Positions 51,495-60,939 of a stretch of 64,000 nucleotides of DNA are shown here, piece by piece. This DNA comes from Chitinophaga sp. MM2321 (GTDB taxonomy: Bacteria; Bacteroidota; Bacteroidia; Chitinophagales; Chitinophagaceae). Location of the stretch: NCBI RefSeq assembly GCF_964033635.1, contig NZ_OZ035533.1, positions 3,534,001-3,598,000 of the forward strand, given 5' to 3'. The notes under the pieces are model-generated. The model did not search any database. It was not told where the DNA came from and was given only the letters and a program-made list of their open reading frames with translations. The stretch's first letter is position 1. Every line of letters begins with the position of its first letter. Made by a program: the position numbers and the translations under genes.

Positions 51495-53150
51495 TTAATA
51501 ATTGGGGTTTTGAATCAATTCTTTATTCTTATCAATGGCTGATTGAGGAATAGGCAAAACATAATTTTTATCTGCATAAAATTTTCTTTGGCCTCCTGCT
51601 GCCGGTACTACTGTATATGTCCAATTGCCCCCAACATTATCTATCCGCATACCCAATAACTTTCGATTGAGGTTCACTTCTGCTATTTTCCATCTAACCA
51701 GATCCATTAAACGTTTTTGTTCAAAAGCCAATTCTACCCTGCGTTCCTGTCGTATTGCCTTACGCATTTCCTCCTGATCCATACCAGCGCGTAAACCAGG
51801 CAAATCAGACCGCTCCCTGACCTCATTGATGGCGTCATATACCGACTCATCAGGCCCTATTGCTTCATTCTGCGCTTCTGCATAATTTAATAATACTTCG
51901 GCGTACCGGAAGAATTTCTGACTGGCACTGTTTATCTGGTTATCTCCATGTACAGCATATTTAGGGTCCATTCCTTTTACTAAATCATACCCTGTATTTG
52001 TTCCCCCACGGGAATCGCCCGGATCAAATTCATTCAGGCTTCCTGACCCAACCTTATAGACCATAGTAGCACCTAGCCAATGAGCACCATCATAACAAAT
52101 AGATTGATAAAATCGCTTCTCCCTGTTTTCATAAGGGTGCTGAGGATCATAACCCGAGGCCGGGTCTGTGATCGGCAAACCATTTGCCATAAAATATTCC
52201 TGAACGAGATCCTGCGTGGGTCTCACACCACCATATGATTTGGACTCCCCTCCCACATTGTAAGGCGCTGTTAACCCTTCGCGACTTCCCCCCAGGCTTG
52301 TTCCCCCAACATATTGCCGGCTAAATATTTCCTCACTATTATTATTATTCTCTTCATAAAACATAGCCTGGTAATCCGGGAAAAGGCTATATACGCCTAA
52401 ATCCATTACCTGCTTGTTCGTAGCAGCGGACCTGGCCCATTTAGAAAGATCGTTAGCGGGATTCCTAAAGGCGCTGGCTTCAAATAGTTCGCACCACCCT
52501 TTTAGTGTAAGTGCGGCTCCCCGGGAAGCCCTGCCCTGATCTGCCACTAAAGGAAGATTCCCTGATATCTCCGCTAATTCATCCGTGATAAATTTAAATG
52601 TCTCTTCTGAAGTATTCCGGGCACGATAAATATCATCGCCCTGTGAGCTTTGGTCAAGTACATCTGTAATAATTGGCACTCCACCATAATTAATCCATAA
52701 TATCTGATAATAAAAGGCTCTTAAAAACCGGGCTTCTGCTAACCTTATATTCTTCCACTCCGCTGATAAATCAGAAGCTGTTACATTTTTAATAAATAAA
52801 TTACATTTCCGGATTTGGCTGTAATTGCTATTCCAGTAATTTGGTCCATCATTAGATGTATATATGGACAAGGCGAAGGTACTCCTGCTGTACTCGTAAC
52901 TCAAATCATTCATTGCATCATCCGAATAATTATCCACGGGGTCGGCAGAATTATAATATCTCGGTAATCCCAGATAAATATTATTTAAAAAAAGATCTGC
53001 ATTCTGTGACGAAGACCACACAGAAGCATCTGTAACCAGACTTTTAGATTCAACTTCCAGGTACTTCTTACAAGAAACAAAACCTGTTACACCTATTATT
53101 AATAACAATAGCGCAATTGTACTATTGTAGCTTCTCTTAATACTTTCCAT
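51495..53150 (-). CDS. SusD/RagB family nutrient-binding lipoprotein
   Basis: The 551-residue protein has a lipobox (IGVTGFVSCKKYLEVES, Cys about 27) and the SusD N-terminal start WSSSQNADLFLNNIYLGLP. TPR-like helices include LAEARFLRAFYYQILWINYGGVPIITD and LNYAEAQNEAIGPDESVYDAINEVRERS. The family C-terminal hallmark is REERRVELAFEQKRLMDLVRW-like (RQERRVELAFEQKRLMD). SusD proteins cap the SusC channel on the cell surface and bind the substrate. The gene follows SusC by 19 bp. Confidence 0.95.
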   Translation of the reverse strand: MESIKRSYNSTIALLLLIIGVTGFVSCKKYLEVESKSLVTDASVWSSSQNADLFLNNIYLGLPRYYNSADPVDNYSDDAMNDLSYEYSRSTFALSIYTSNDGPNYWNSNYSQIRKCNLFIKNVTASDLSAEWKNIRLAEARFLRAFYYQILWINYGGVPIITDVLDQSSQGDDIYRARNTSEETFKFITDELAEISGNLPLVADQGRASRGAALTLKGWCELFEASAFRNPANDLSKWARSAATNKQVMDLGVYSLFPDYQAMFYEENNNNSEEIFSRQYVGGTSLGGSREGLTAPYNVGGESKSYGGVRPTQDLVQEYFMANGLPITDPASGYDPQHPYENREKRFYQSICYDGAHWLGATMVYKVGSGSLNEFDPGDSRGGTNTGYDLVKGMDPKYAVHGDNQINSASQKFFRYAEVLLNYAEAQNEAIGPDESVYDAINEVRERSDLPGLRAGMDQEEMRKAIRQERRVELAFEQKRLMDLVRWKIAEVNLNRKLLGMRIDNVGGNWTYTVVPAAGGQRKFYADKNYVLPIPQSAIDKNKELIQNPNY

Positions 53151-53169
53151 GATTAATTTTAATTACCAG

Positions 53170-56100
53170 TTATTTAAACGTGATATTAAGTCCTAAAGAA
53201 AAGACGCGCTGCTGGGGATAACCCCGTCCCAATCCATCGCTGGTTTCAGGATCAAGGTTGACCCTGGCGAAATCACCACTCCATGTCAACAAATTCTGCC
53301 CCGAAACGTATACTCTGGCACTTTGAATTATGTTTAGTTTTTGAACCGGGATAATATAACTCAGCGTTGCGGATTTCAATCTTAAATACGCCGCATTTAG
53401 CATATAGAAAGAGGAAGCCTGCATATTATTAGAGGTAGGTGTACTCGTTAAACGAGGATTTTTGGCATTGGGATTTTCCGGTGTCCAAAAATCAAGATGG
53501 TTTGTAAACGCAGTCATACCGTTATAAAATATCCAAGCTGCGTTATTGTTCAAATAGAAATCTCTTTTCCCGGTTCCCTGAAATAACAGATCAAGACTAA
53601 ACCCTTTGTAGTTAATGCTTGTAGTTACTCCATATATGAGTTGTGGAACCTGGGGATCTCCAATCCTGGTAAGATCATCGTTATCGATCTTTCCATCCTT
53701 ATTTATATCTTCATACCTGATATCACCGGGATGAACGGTTCCCCATGGTTGTACTGCAATACCTGACTTCAAAGCACCGGCTCCGTCAAAATCATCTTCC
53801 TGAAAAAAGCCTAATGAGTGATAACCAAACTGTGTACCCAGCGGCTTACCGGTTAATCGACGGTTTGGATTATTATATGTTGCCGATGTCTCAAATATTT
53901 GCAGTAAAGTATTTTTTGCATACGTAAAGTTACCTCCCAAGGTTACCTGTAAATCTTTATTAAATTCATACCTGGTTCCAACAGAAAATTCAATACCCTG
54001 GTTTTTCATAACTGCGGCATTAACCTGGCTCAGACCTATTCCATATTCAGCAGGAACAATCACATCAGGGTTTACCAACATATTGGATCTTTTCTCAAAG
54101 AAATAATCAGCTTCAACATTCAAAATTCCATTCCACAAAGTTGCCTCTATCCCAACATCTGATTTTTTGGCTCTTTCCCAGGTAATATTACGGTTAGGTT
54201 CAGAACGCTCACTGATTGCCTGCACAGTTTCACCGCGAAGCGCATAAGCCGGACCAGCAACAGCGTAAGAACTCAGATATTGAAACGCACTGCCGGCAAG
54301 AGCTCCCACTTCCCCGTACGACCCTCTTAGTTTAAGATTATTTATCCATCCGATATGCTTCATAAAATTCTCTTCTGACAATCGCCAACCAAGAGAAAAT
54401 GCAGGAAAAAATCCAAACTGGTTTTCAGGTGCGAAATAATAGCTACCATCGTATCTACCACTTGCTTCGAATAAATATTTGCCGTTATAATCGTAATTCA
54501 GACGATAGACCACCCCCACTTGTCTGGCTACAGCAGAAGAGCCGCTATTTGACATATCAGCCTGACTGGAACTACCCATGCTGAGTTCATCAATATCCAG
54601 GTTATAATTACGACGAATGGCACCAAGACTCAGCGAGTTATTGTCTTTAGACTCCACTACTGCCAGCGCCATAACATTATTTTTACCAAAGGACCTGCTA
54701 TAATTTAAGCTGGCTTGAAATGTAAGCTGATACGCCTGCGCATAATTTTCAGTTAACGAAGATTTTGTCTGGCCATAAATACCATCTTTTATCACATAAG
54801 GTTGTTTTGTAGTATCAACGGTCGCCAACTGAACTGGCATTAACCAGGTTTTATTCAGGTTAAAGTTCGGATCATAAGCGACAGTTCCTTTAAATTTTAG
54901 ACCCGGCAGAAAATTAAGATCCTGTTCAAGAGATACCTGCGTATATATATTAGTGGACTTTTCAAAAGCGTATCCTTTATTGAAAATACTTCCCATGATA
55001 AACTTTCCATACATACCATTGCTAAAAACCAATGGACCTCCACGCCCAGGATGTGAATACCCTATCAATTCAAAGAGTCGGGCTGTGCCGCGGTCCTGAC
55101 CCACGGGAGGATACTTATCATTCCTTACAACGCCATTTATATTAAACAGGAATTTTGTAGTTTTAGTAACGGCCGCTTCCAGGTTTAGTGCAACGTTATA
55201 TTTATCTTCACTTGTAGTTGGCCATAATCCGGCCTGGTATAGATATCCCAAACTGCCATAATATTTTACTTTTTCATTTCCTCCGGAAACTTCAATATTA
55301 TGATTAGTTAACAGCGTATTTTTTCTCGTCAGTTCCTTCCATACATCATCTACCGGATACACGTCTGGTTCTGTACCATCCTTAAATTTTTGAAGTGCAT
55401 AATCATTATAGGGAGCAGGAAATCCATCATTAACTGCTGCCTGATTTTTTAACTGTGCAAATTGATACGGGGTTACCTGCTTCTGATGATTAGTAGGATT
55501 CTGGAATCCGATATAACCGTTATATGTCAATGAAGGAGCTCCGGTCTTTCCTCTTTTAGTTGTCACCAGGATAACGCCATTGGCACCAGCCACGCCATAC
55601 GGAGCCACTGCAGCGGCATCCTTTAACACCGTAAAAGACTCAATTGTATTGGGGTCAAGTTTTGAGGAGCTTCTCGGAATACCATCTACGATCACCAGCG
55701 GTTCAGTACCACCTATTGATGAAATACCCCTGATATAGATATTGGAGCCATCACGACCAGGTTCACCTGAACTTTGTCTAACGATCACGCCAGGTATTCT
55801 ACCGGCAAATCCATTGCTTATATTAGCAAGAGGAACAGATGATATCTCCTTTCCGGAAAGCGTGGAAATAGCTGCTGTAAGTGATGTCTTTTTCTGTTTA
55901 CCATAACCTACTACCACCACCTGATCCAGCGCCGATGGACTTTCTTCCATCATGATATTTACTAACGTCTGTCCATTAACCGGTATATTTCTCGTTGCAA
56001 ATCCTACATAAGAAAATACCAGTACTCCCTCACCCGGAACATTAATAGAATAATTTCCATTCTCATCGGTAGCGGTACCGGTAGTAGTTCCTTTTACAAT

Positions 56101-56568
56101 AACACTTACCCCTGGCAAAGGCTCGCCCCTTGAACTGGTTACTTTACCATTTACAATATTTGCCAAAGGAATAAATGGCGCTTCCTTTAGAAACATAGGT
56201 TGAATCAGCTTTTCTTTTATGACTACCGTACGTTCATAAATTTTATACATTAAAGGCTGATCTGAAAAACAAAGATTTAATGCTTGCTCCAAAGAAGCAT
56301 CATTCACTTTTAAGGTTACCGGAGAAGCTTTTTCCAATACTTTGTTTTCATAAAGAAAAGTATATCCCGTTTGATGCCCGATCTTCTTAAGTATCTTATC
56401 GAGACTGGTTTTATTTTCATTAAGGGTAACTTTTTGAGCAAATCCCTTTGCGCCTGCCTGTAAGCAGGCAAAAAGCATTAAATAAGTTACGAGCTTCATA
56501 ATCAAGAAAACTTTGATTTGGTAGAGCTTCACCCCTGGCGGGGTTTTGTAATCAGCAATCAATTCCAT
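53170..56568 (-). CDS. SusC/RagA TonB-linked outer membrane transporter with STN domain
   Basis: The 1132-residue protein has a long signal region (residues 1-46, ending AKGFAQ) typical of STN-type SusC proteins. A secretin/TonB short N-terminal domain lies at about 60-115 (LDKILKKIGHQTGYTFLYEN). A carboxypeptidase-regulatory-like domain follows at about 135-215 (GKVTSSRGEPLPGVSVIVKG). The plug at about 225-345 reads LDQVVVVGYGKQKKTSLTAA, GRIPGVIVRQSSGEPG, ANGVILVTTKRG, and a barrel completes it. It imports oligomeric nutrients with SusD. The STN domain makes it a likely signal transducer to the upstream FecR/sigma pair. The substrate is not evident: the only enzyme downstream is a DUF3604 protein. 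Confidence 0.96.
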   Translation of the reverse strand: MELIADYKTPPGVKLYQIKVFLIMKLVTYLMLFACLQAGAKGFAQKVTLNENKTSLDKILKKIGHQTGYTFLYENKVLEKASPVTLKVNDASLEQALNLCFSDQPLMYKIYERTVVIKEKLIQPMFLKEAPFIPLANIVNGKVTSSRGEPLPGVSVIVKGTTTGTATDENGNYSINVPGEGVLVFSYVGFATRNIPVNGQTLVNIMMEESPSALDQVVVVGYGKQKKTSLTAAISTLSGKEISSVPLANISNGFAGRIPGVIVRQSSGEPGRDGSNIYIRGISSIGGTEPLVIVDGIPRSSSKLDPNTIESFTVLKDAAAVAPYGVAGANGVILVTTKRGKTGAPSLTYNGYIGFQNPTNHQKQVTPYQFAQLKNQAAVNDGFPAPYNDYALQKFKDGTEPDVYPVDDVWKELTRKNTLLTNHNIEVSGGNEKVKYYGSLGYLYQAGLWPTTSEDKYNVALNLEAAVTKTTKFLFNINGVVRNDKYPPVGQDRGTARLFELIGYSHPGRGGPLVFSNGMYGKFIMGSIFNKGYAFEKSTNIYTQVSLEQDLNFLPGLKFKGTVAYDPNFNLNKTWLMPVQLATVDTTKQPYVIKDGIYGQTKSSLTENYAQAYQLTFQASLNYSRSFGKNNVMALAVVESKDNNSLSLGAIRRNYNLDIDELSMGSSSQADMSNSGSSAVARQVGVVYRLNYDYNGKYLFEASGRYDGSYYFAPENQFGFFPAFSLGWRLSEENFMKHIGWINNLKLRGSYGEVGALAGSAFQYLSSYAVAGPAYALRGETVQAISERSEPNRNITWERAKKSDVGIEATLWNGILNVEADYFFEKRSNMLVNPDVIVPAEYGIGLSQVNAAVMKNQGIEFSVGTRYEFNKDLQVTLGGNFTYAKNTLLQIFETSATYNNPNRRLTGKPLGTQFGYHSLGFFQEDDFDGAGALKSGIAVQPWGTVHPGDIRYEDINKDGKIDNDDLTRIGDPQVPQLIYGVTTSINYKGFSLDLLFQGTGKRDFYLNNNAAWIFYNGMTAFTNHLDFWTPENPNAKNPRLTSTPTSNNMQASSFYMLNAAYLRLKSATLSYIIPVQKLNIIQSARVYVSGQNLLTWSGDFARVNLDPETSDGLGRGYPQQRVFSLGLNITFK

Positions 56569-56642
56569 ACCTTTGGTTGGTTTTGGTTAAACAAGTAATA
56601 ACACTTACAGTTTTGTTAATTTGAATAGCCTGAACATTACAC

Positions 56643-56674
56643 CGGGCACTGACCTCCAATCAGGGCCCGTTTTT
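56643..56674. promoter_or_regulatory. hairpin in the SusC leader
   Basis: CGGGC at 56643-56647 pairs with GCCCG at 56665-56669, extended by CTGA/TCAG inside. On the plus strand TTTTT follows, though no plus-strand gene needs a terminator here. On the minus strand it lies in the 166-bp gap between FecR and SusC, so it may attenuate read-through or stabilise the susC message. Confidence 0.4.
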
Positions 56675-56734
56675 GTTAGCTATATCTTATTTTTAATTTT
56701 TATCGTGATTAATGTTCGCCTGGCAAACGATCAA

Positions 56735-57880
56735 TCAATTTTCCCATATAATTATCTTTTTATTTTCTATTTTCATATTCACACCGGTATATTCCAACAT
56801 GCTTATTAACTGGCTCAGGTTAACATTCCGGCTAATTTTCCCGGTTAATTTACGTGCAGGCTTTCTTCCTCTGTAGTCAAGTTCCACATCATACCATCTT
56901 GACACCTGCCTCATAATATCCGTAACAGATGCGTTATTGAATTCAAAGTTGCCATCTTTCCAGGCTACAACCTCCGCTACGTTTACTGCGCGATTAATTT
57001 TCAGGTTGCCGTCTTTAGCGAGACCTGCTTGTTCTCCGGGTTTTAATACAACATTATTATTTGGATTTGCGGACAACTCATTTTTCACTCTCACAGCACC
57101 TTCCAATAAAGTAGTAGCTACTGAACTTTCGTCTTCATAAGCATTCACATTAAAATGTGTCCCCAGTACTTCCACCTGGATATTATTCACGTTAACATGA
57201 AAAGGCATAGCTGCATTCTTCGCCACTTCAAAATATGCTTCTCCTGTCAATTGCACTGCCCTTTCTTTGCCCGAAAAAGCTGCCGGGAAACGCAACGATG
57301 ATGCGGCATTGAGCCAAACTTTGCTTCCATCGGCCAATACTATCTGATACTGTCCACCTTTTGGGGTGGATATCGTATTATATAAAACCTCTCCGGGCTT
57401 TTGACCGGATGGATTATAAGCAAGTTGCCCGTTATCAAGTTTAATAACCTTTGTATTTCCCTGTTGTGTTAATGCTCCGTTGGCGGCGCTGTCAAGGACA
57501 ATCTGTGTACCGTTTGCCAATGTAAGTATCGCTTTATTTCCACCTGGGGCCGCATCATTTTTATGGAGCTGGTGTTGTTCTCCGGTTTCGGCCATTCGCT
57601 TTGATGCCGGATTACTGAGAATAAAATAACCTCCCACTGAAAGCAATAAAAGGATACTCGCTGCGGCGGCCATCCTAAACCAGGTACTTTTGTACATCGG
57701 GATAACAGGAGCCTGCTGGGGTTCAAACATTTCCTGCCAGGTACCATCCATGAGCGACGAAATAGTCAATTCATCTTCAGGTGTATGCAGTATCTGAAGA
57801 AAATGTGCTAATTCTTCTTTAGAAATATCATCCTTCAGATACCGACTGTATAAAGATTGGATCGTTTCTTTTGTAGCCAC
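56735..57880 (-). CDS. FecR-family anti-sigma factor
   Basis: The 381-residue protein has an N-terminal cytoplasmic FecR_N part (about 1-75), one membrane helix (FRMAAAASILLLLSVGGYFIL, about 67-88) and a periplasmic FecR domain at about 130-240 (YNTISTPKGGQYQIVLADGS, KVWLNAASSLRFPAAFSGKE, RAVQLTGEAYFEVAKNAAMPF). A C-terminal STN-like part follows (ASVTDIMRQVSRWYDVELDYRG). It should relay the loading state of SusC to the sigma factor, releasing or activating it. It follows the sigma gene by 100 bp and precedes SusC by 166 bp. The set is the classic sigma/FecR/SusC surface-signalling unit. Confidence 0.93.
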   Translation of the reverse strand: MATKETIQSLYSRYLKDDISKEELAHFLQILHTPEDELTISSLMDGTWQEMFEPQQAPVIPMYKSTWFRMAAAASILLLLSVGGYFILSNPASKRMAETGEQHQLHKNDAAPGGNKAILTLANGTQIVLDSAANGALTQQGNTKVIKLDNGQLAYNPSGQKPGEVLYNTISTPKGGQYQIVLADGSKVWLNAASSLRFPAAFSGKERAVQLTGEAYFEVAKNAAMPFHVNVNNIQVEVLGTHFNVNAYEDESSVATTLLEGAVRVKNELSANPNNNVVLKPGEQAGLAKDGNLKINRAVNVAEVVAWKDGNFEFNNASVTDIMRQVSRWYDVELDYRGRKPARKLTGKISRNVNLSQLISMLEYTGVNMKIENKKIIIWEN

Positions 57881-57980
57881 TGAAAAAGTATTAGGAAGCC
57901 TTAGTAATAATTTTAATGATTGGCTTCTTTATATATACTGTTGGCAGGAAAAATAGTACTATACCGGTTACATATTTTTT

Positions 57981-58580
57981 TTAAACCAGTTGGGCGACAT
58001 GCATGGCGGCTAATAAAATAAAGGAGATATCGGGATGACCGGTGAGGTATTCACGGATAGATTTCAGTGAGTCAGACATTTGGTTGCGCACAGTATTTTT
58101 GGAAACGCCGAGTTTTTGGGCTATCTCTTCATAACTAAGTTCTTCCTGGCGACTTAGCATGAAAACAACTTTCTTTTGCGGTGAGAGCCTGTCAACTGCC
58201 TGTTGATAAAGCCTGGTAAGTTCTTTTTCGATCAACTCATCTACTGTAGTATTTTGCAATACCAGCATATTATGATAGATCTTCTGTTGAATTGTTTTAT
58301 CAAATGCGGCCTTTTTTAACCTATCAAGAATCAGATTTTTAGTAATAGTAAGCATATAAGCATTGAAATTCTTTTCAATCTTAACCTTTTCTCTATTTTC
58401 CCAAAGTCTGACAAAAACTTCCTGTACTATTTCCTCTGCCTCTGATTTTGATTTAGTTAACCGCAGCGCGAATAAAAAAACCTTTCCCTGATAGTACTCG
58501 TATATTTTCCTGAATGATTCAGCATCTCCTGCAATTAATTGCTGAAGTAATTCCAATTCATCAGAAGGTATTGGGTTCAT
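57981..58580 (-). CDS. ECF RNA polymerase sigma-70 factor
   Basis: The 199-residue protein has a sigma region 2 at about 25-95 (FRKIYEYYQGKVFLFALRLTKSKSEAEEIVQEVFVRLWEN, read as joined helices). Region 4 lies at about 130-180 (LSPQKKVVFMLSRQEELSYEEIAQKLGVSKNTVRNQM), and a hydrophobic tail (HPDISFILLAAMHVAQLV) follows. This tail is common in Bacteroidota FecI-like sigma factors. It should direct polymerase to the promoter of the downstream SusC/D genes when freed by FecR. The gene is first in the minus-strand order of the locus. Confidence 0.95.
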   Translation of the reverse strand: MNPIPSDELELLQQLIAGDAESFRKIYEYYQGKVFLFALRLTKSKSEAEEIVQEVFVRLWENREKVKIEKNFNAYMLTITKNLILDRLKKAAFDKTIQQKIYHNMLVLQNTTVDELIEKELTRLYQQAVDRLSPQKKVVFMLSRQEELSYEEIAQKLGVSKNTVRNQMSDSLKSIREYLTGHPDISFILLAAMHVAQLV

Positions 58581-58958
58581 ATCAATGCTGTTTGTTTTAA
58601 AAATATAGGGTTGCCGAAGCTAACATGATTCTGGTACCTGGTAACCGCCACCACAATTGTTTCACTGAAATAGATGCAAATAAAAAACAAAATTTGATAC
58701 TGGTCATATTTGGTCTGTTATTAAATTATAAAGATTATGCCTGATAACCACCGACAGGAAATGAGAGGTATACTGAATGGATGAGCGACTTAAGCTATAG
58801 ATTTTCACAAGGTTAAAATGTCCGCGAATTAACTCTTTTTATAAAGCAATTACCTTTCTGAGACAACCCTTGTTTTGAGCAGTCCTTCCTTTTACCGGAA
58901 GATTTACAGTTATTAAGCGAAATAGTGGTTGCCTGGAAGTTTGATCTGAAGGCAGGAT
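58581..58958. other. intergenic region with a possible gene-tail remnant
   Basis: No complete gene is seen. A plus-strand stretch at about 58815-58965 reads NVRELTLFIKQLPF, stop, then FEQSFLLPEDLQLLSEIVVA and WKFDLKAGFS before TAA. Two parts in one frame with a single stop suggest a decayed C-terminus, but I do not recognise the family. Confidence 0.3.
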
Positions 58959-59870
58959 TCAGTTAAAAGACCGCCTGAATTCAAGTGGAGATAATTTGGT
59001 TTTGGTTTTAAATAGCTTACTGAAGGACTGCGGATGTTCGAATCCCAGTGCGTAAGCTACTTCACTTACCGATAACTTAGTGGTAGAAAGTTTTTCCTTT
59101 GCCTTTTCAATCAGTTTATCATGGATGTGCTGCTGCGCATTCTGGCCAGTAAGTGCGCGCAGCATATCACTTAAGTAACTGGGGGATAAATGCAGGTTTT
59201 CGGCAAGATAGTGAACAGTAGGGATACCCGCATGTTCATTGCTGAAGTGACTGTTCAGCAGGTCTTCCAGCCTTTGCAGCAGATCGTGACTAACGACCTT
59301 CCGGGTAATGAATTGACGCTTATAAAAGCGGTTCGCATAATGCAGCAACAACTCAATCTGGGATATGATGACATCCTGGCTGAAGTCATCTATCCGGCTG
59401 TTCAGTTCCTCTTCCATGATCCTGAAAATAGAAATGATGGTAGCTTTCTCATTTTCGGAAAGGTGAAGCGTTTCATTGGCTGCATAGGAAAAGAAGCCGT
59501 ACTGACTGATCTTTTTAGCTATGGGATAACCTAAAAAGAAATCCGGATGGATCAGCAATGTATACTCAGCGCATATTGTTCCCTCATTTTCTACGCCACC
59601 CATCACCTGGCCGGGCACAGCGAACAGCAAGCCGCCTTCATCAAAATCATAATAGCCCTGACCATATTTTAATTTACCACCAAGTTTTGGCTTGTAAGAA
59701 ATTTTATAAAATCCCAGTACATGATGGCTGGACGGCTGGTGTAGTTCCGACCAGGAAGGCGCCTCGTTGATCATACTGATCAACGGATGCTTTGGATGAG
59801 GCAAGCCAAAGGCCCGGTGGGCATCGGAAAGTGTCTCAAATTTATGCGGGCTGTTCTCGTCCTTTTTCAT
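58959..59870 (-). CDS. AraC-family transcriptional regulator
   Basis: I place the start at 59870 (MKKDENSPHKFETLSD); an upstream in-frame ATG at 59903 lies in the loop of the hairpin at 59886-59922 and is unlikely to be used. The 303-residue protein has an N-terminal cupin-like sensor part (about 60-140; GLLFAVPGQVMGGVENEGTI, EYTLLIHPDFF) and a C-terminal double HTH at about 205-300 (VHYLAENLHLSPSYLSDMLRAL, LSVSEVAYALGFEHPQSFSKLF). It likely controls the upstream short-chain dehydrogenase gene, whose upstream region has two 21-bp direct repeats, the usual AraC site geometry. Confidence 0.9.
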   Translation of the reverse strand: MKKDENSPHKFETLSDAHRAFGLPHPKHPLISMINEAPSWSELHQPSSHHVLGFYKISYKPKLGGKLKYGQGYYDFDEGGLLFAVPGQVMGGVENEGTICAEYTLLIHPDFFLGYPIAKKISQYGFFSYAANETLHLSENEKATIISIFRIMEEELNSRIDDFSQDVIISQIELLLHYANRFYKRQFITRKVVSHDLLQRLEDLLNSHFSNEHAGIPTVHYLAENLHLSPSYLSDMLRALTGQNAQQHIHDKLIEKAKEKLSTTKLSVSEVAYALGFEHPQSFSKLFKTKTKLSPLEFRRSFN

Positions 59871-59885
59871 TTCAAAACAAATATA

Positions 59886-59922
59886 ATCATAACCGGTAAC
59901 CATTTTGATTACCGGTTATGAT
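59886..59922 (-). terminator. 14-bp-arm hairpin between dehydrogenase and AraC genes
   Basis: ATCATAACCGGTAA (59886-59899) and TTACCGGTTATGAT (59909-59922) are perfect complements around a 9-nt loop. It begins 7 bp past the dehydrogenase stop and precedes the AraC start chosen here. On the minus strand it is followed by TATATTTGTTTTG, weakly T-rich. It probably terminates the dehydrogenase message, or serves as an AraC-gene operator. Confidence 0.65.
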
Positions 59923-59928
59923 CAGTTC

Positions 59929-60771
59929 TTATTTAGCCATACCCTGGGCAGAACTGGAAACGGTGTCCCATTTTTCCCAAAGAGCCAGGCGTTCTTCATA
60001 GGCAGCACGTACCCCTGGCAGATTCTGACTACCCAGATTGAACCGTAGCGGTGGGTTTTCCGCATCTACAATCTGAAACAGTGCTTGTGGAGTGGCATTC
60101 GGATCGCCTCTTTCCATATCTTTTAATCTTCCGAAAAATTGCGTTTTAAAATCCGCGTATATTTCCATACCTGCCGCGAATTTCAAAGAATCCTGGCTAC
60201 CGAATTCCGTAGCATAAGCGCCCGGTTCGATAATGGTCACTTTGATACCAAAGTCCTTAACTTCTATAGCAAGACTTTCATGAATAGCCTCAAATGCCCA
60301 TTTTGATGAGCTGTAGTAGCCAATCACCGGCAGTGTCACATGGCCAAGGTTACTGGAAGTGCCCAGGATATGTCCGCTACCCTGTTCCCGAAGCAACGGT
60401 AAGGCAGCCTGGATAACAGCAAGTGCTCCGAAAATATTGGTTTCATACATCGCCTTAACATCTTCCGCACTCGCTTCCTCAATAGTGCCGACCAGTGAAT
60501 AACCGGCATTGTTCAGTACAATGTCCAATCTTCCGAAATAGGCATAGGCTTCGGCTATGGCTGTTTTTGCCTGACCAGGTCTGGTCACATCTAATTCAAG
60601 TGTCAATACTTTTTTACCATACTTTTTTTTGAGTCCGGCTAAGCTATCAACATTACGTGCGGTGGCTGCGACGCTATCACCGCGCTCAAGGGCGGCCTCC
60701 GCCCAAACGTGTCCAAAACCACGCGAAGCACCGGTAATGAACCAAACTTTGCTATTCATTTCATTTTCCAT
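59929..60771 (-). CDS. short-chain dehydrogenase/reductase (SDR)
   Basis: The 280-residue protein has the Rossmann start VWFITGASRGFGHVWAEAAL (TGxxxGxG, about 9-28), NNAGYSLVG (about 87-95), the catalytic Ser in LGTSSNLGHV, and YYSSSKWAFEAIHESLA with YxxxK. It is a classical NAD(P)-dependent oxidoreductase of unknown substrate, cytoplasmic. It lies upstream of an AraC regulator on the same strand, with a strong hairpin between them. Two 21-bp direct repeats at 60829-60870 precede it, which fits AraC control. Confidence 0.93.
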   Translation of the reverse strand: MENEMNSKVWFITGASRGFGHVWAEAALERGDSVAATARNVDSLAGLKKKYGKKVLTLELDVTRPGQAKTAIAEAYAYFGRLDIVLNNAGYSLVGTIEEASAEDVKAMYETNIFGALAVIQAALPLLREQGSGHILGTSSNLGHVTLPVIGYYSSSKWAFEAIHESLAIEVKDFGIKVTIIEPGAYATEFGSQDSLKFAAGMEIYADFKTQFFGRLKDMERGDPNATPQALFQIVDAENPPLRFNLGSQNLPGVRAAYEERLALWEKWDTVSSSAQGMAK

Positions 60772-60828
60772 TTTCTTGATCTTTTAATTATTGATGAAGC
60801 AAAGATCAGGAGTCCCCGCTGGCCGTAT

Positions 60829-60870
60829 GTAGTCTAATTGAGGATTTTTGTAGTCTGATTGAGGATTTTG
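60829..60870. repeat. tandem 21-bp direct repeats upstream of the SDR gene
   Basis: GTAGTCTAATTGAGGATTTT at 60829 and GTAGTCTGATTGAGGATTTT at 60850 repeat with a 21-bp period (two differences including the final base). Direct repeats at two helical turns are the typical AraC-family binding geometry. They lie 58-99 bp before the SDR start codon and about 20-110 bp before the divergent PadR gene. Confidence 0.8.
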
Positions 60871-60889
60871 TCCAGGGAGTTGAACTATT

Positions 60890-60917
60890 GTATGTAAAAT
60901 AAAATCATTTTACATAC
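60890..60917. promoter_or_regulatory. PadR-type operator overlapping the PadR promoter
   Basis: GTATGTAAAAT (60890-60900) and ATTTTACATAC (60907-60917) form a perfect inverted repeat with a 6-bp spacer, 22 bp before the PadR ATG at 60940. PadR proteins bind ATGTA...TACAT-like dyads and often repress themselves. The nearby TACATTTA could be part of the -7 box. Confidence 0.7.
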
Positions 60918-60939
60918 ATTTACGTAATTAATATCGGAA

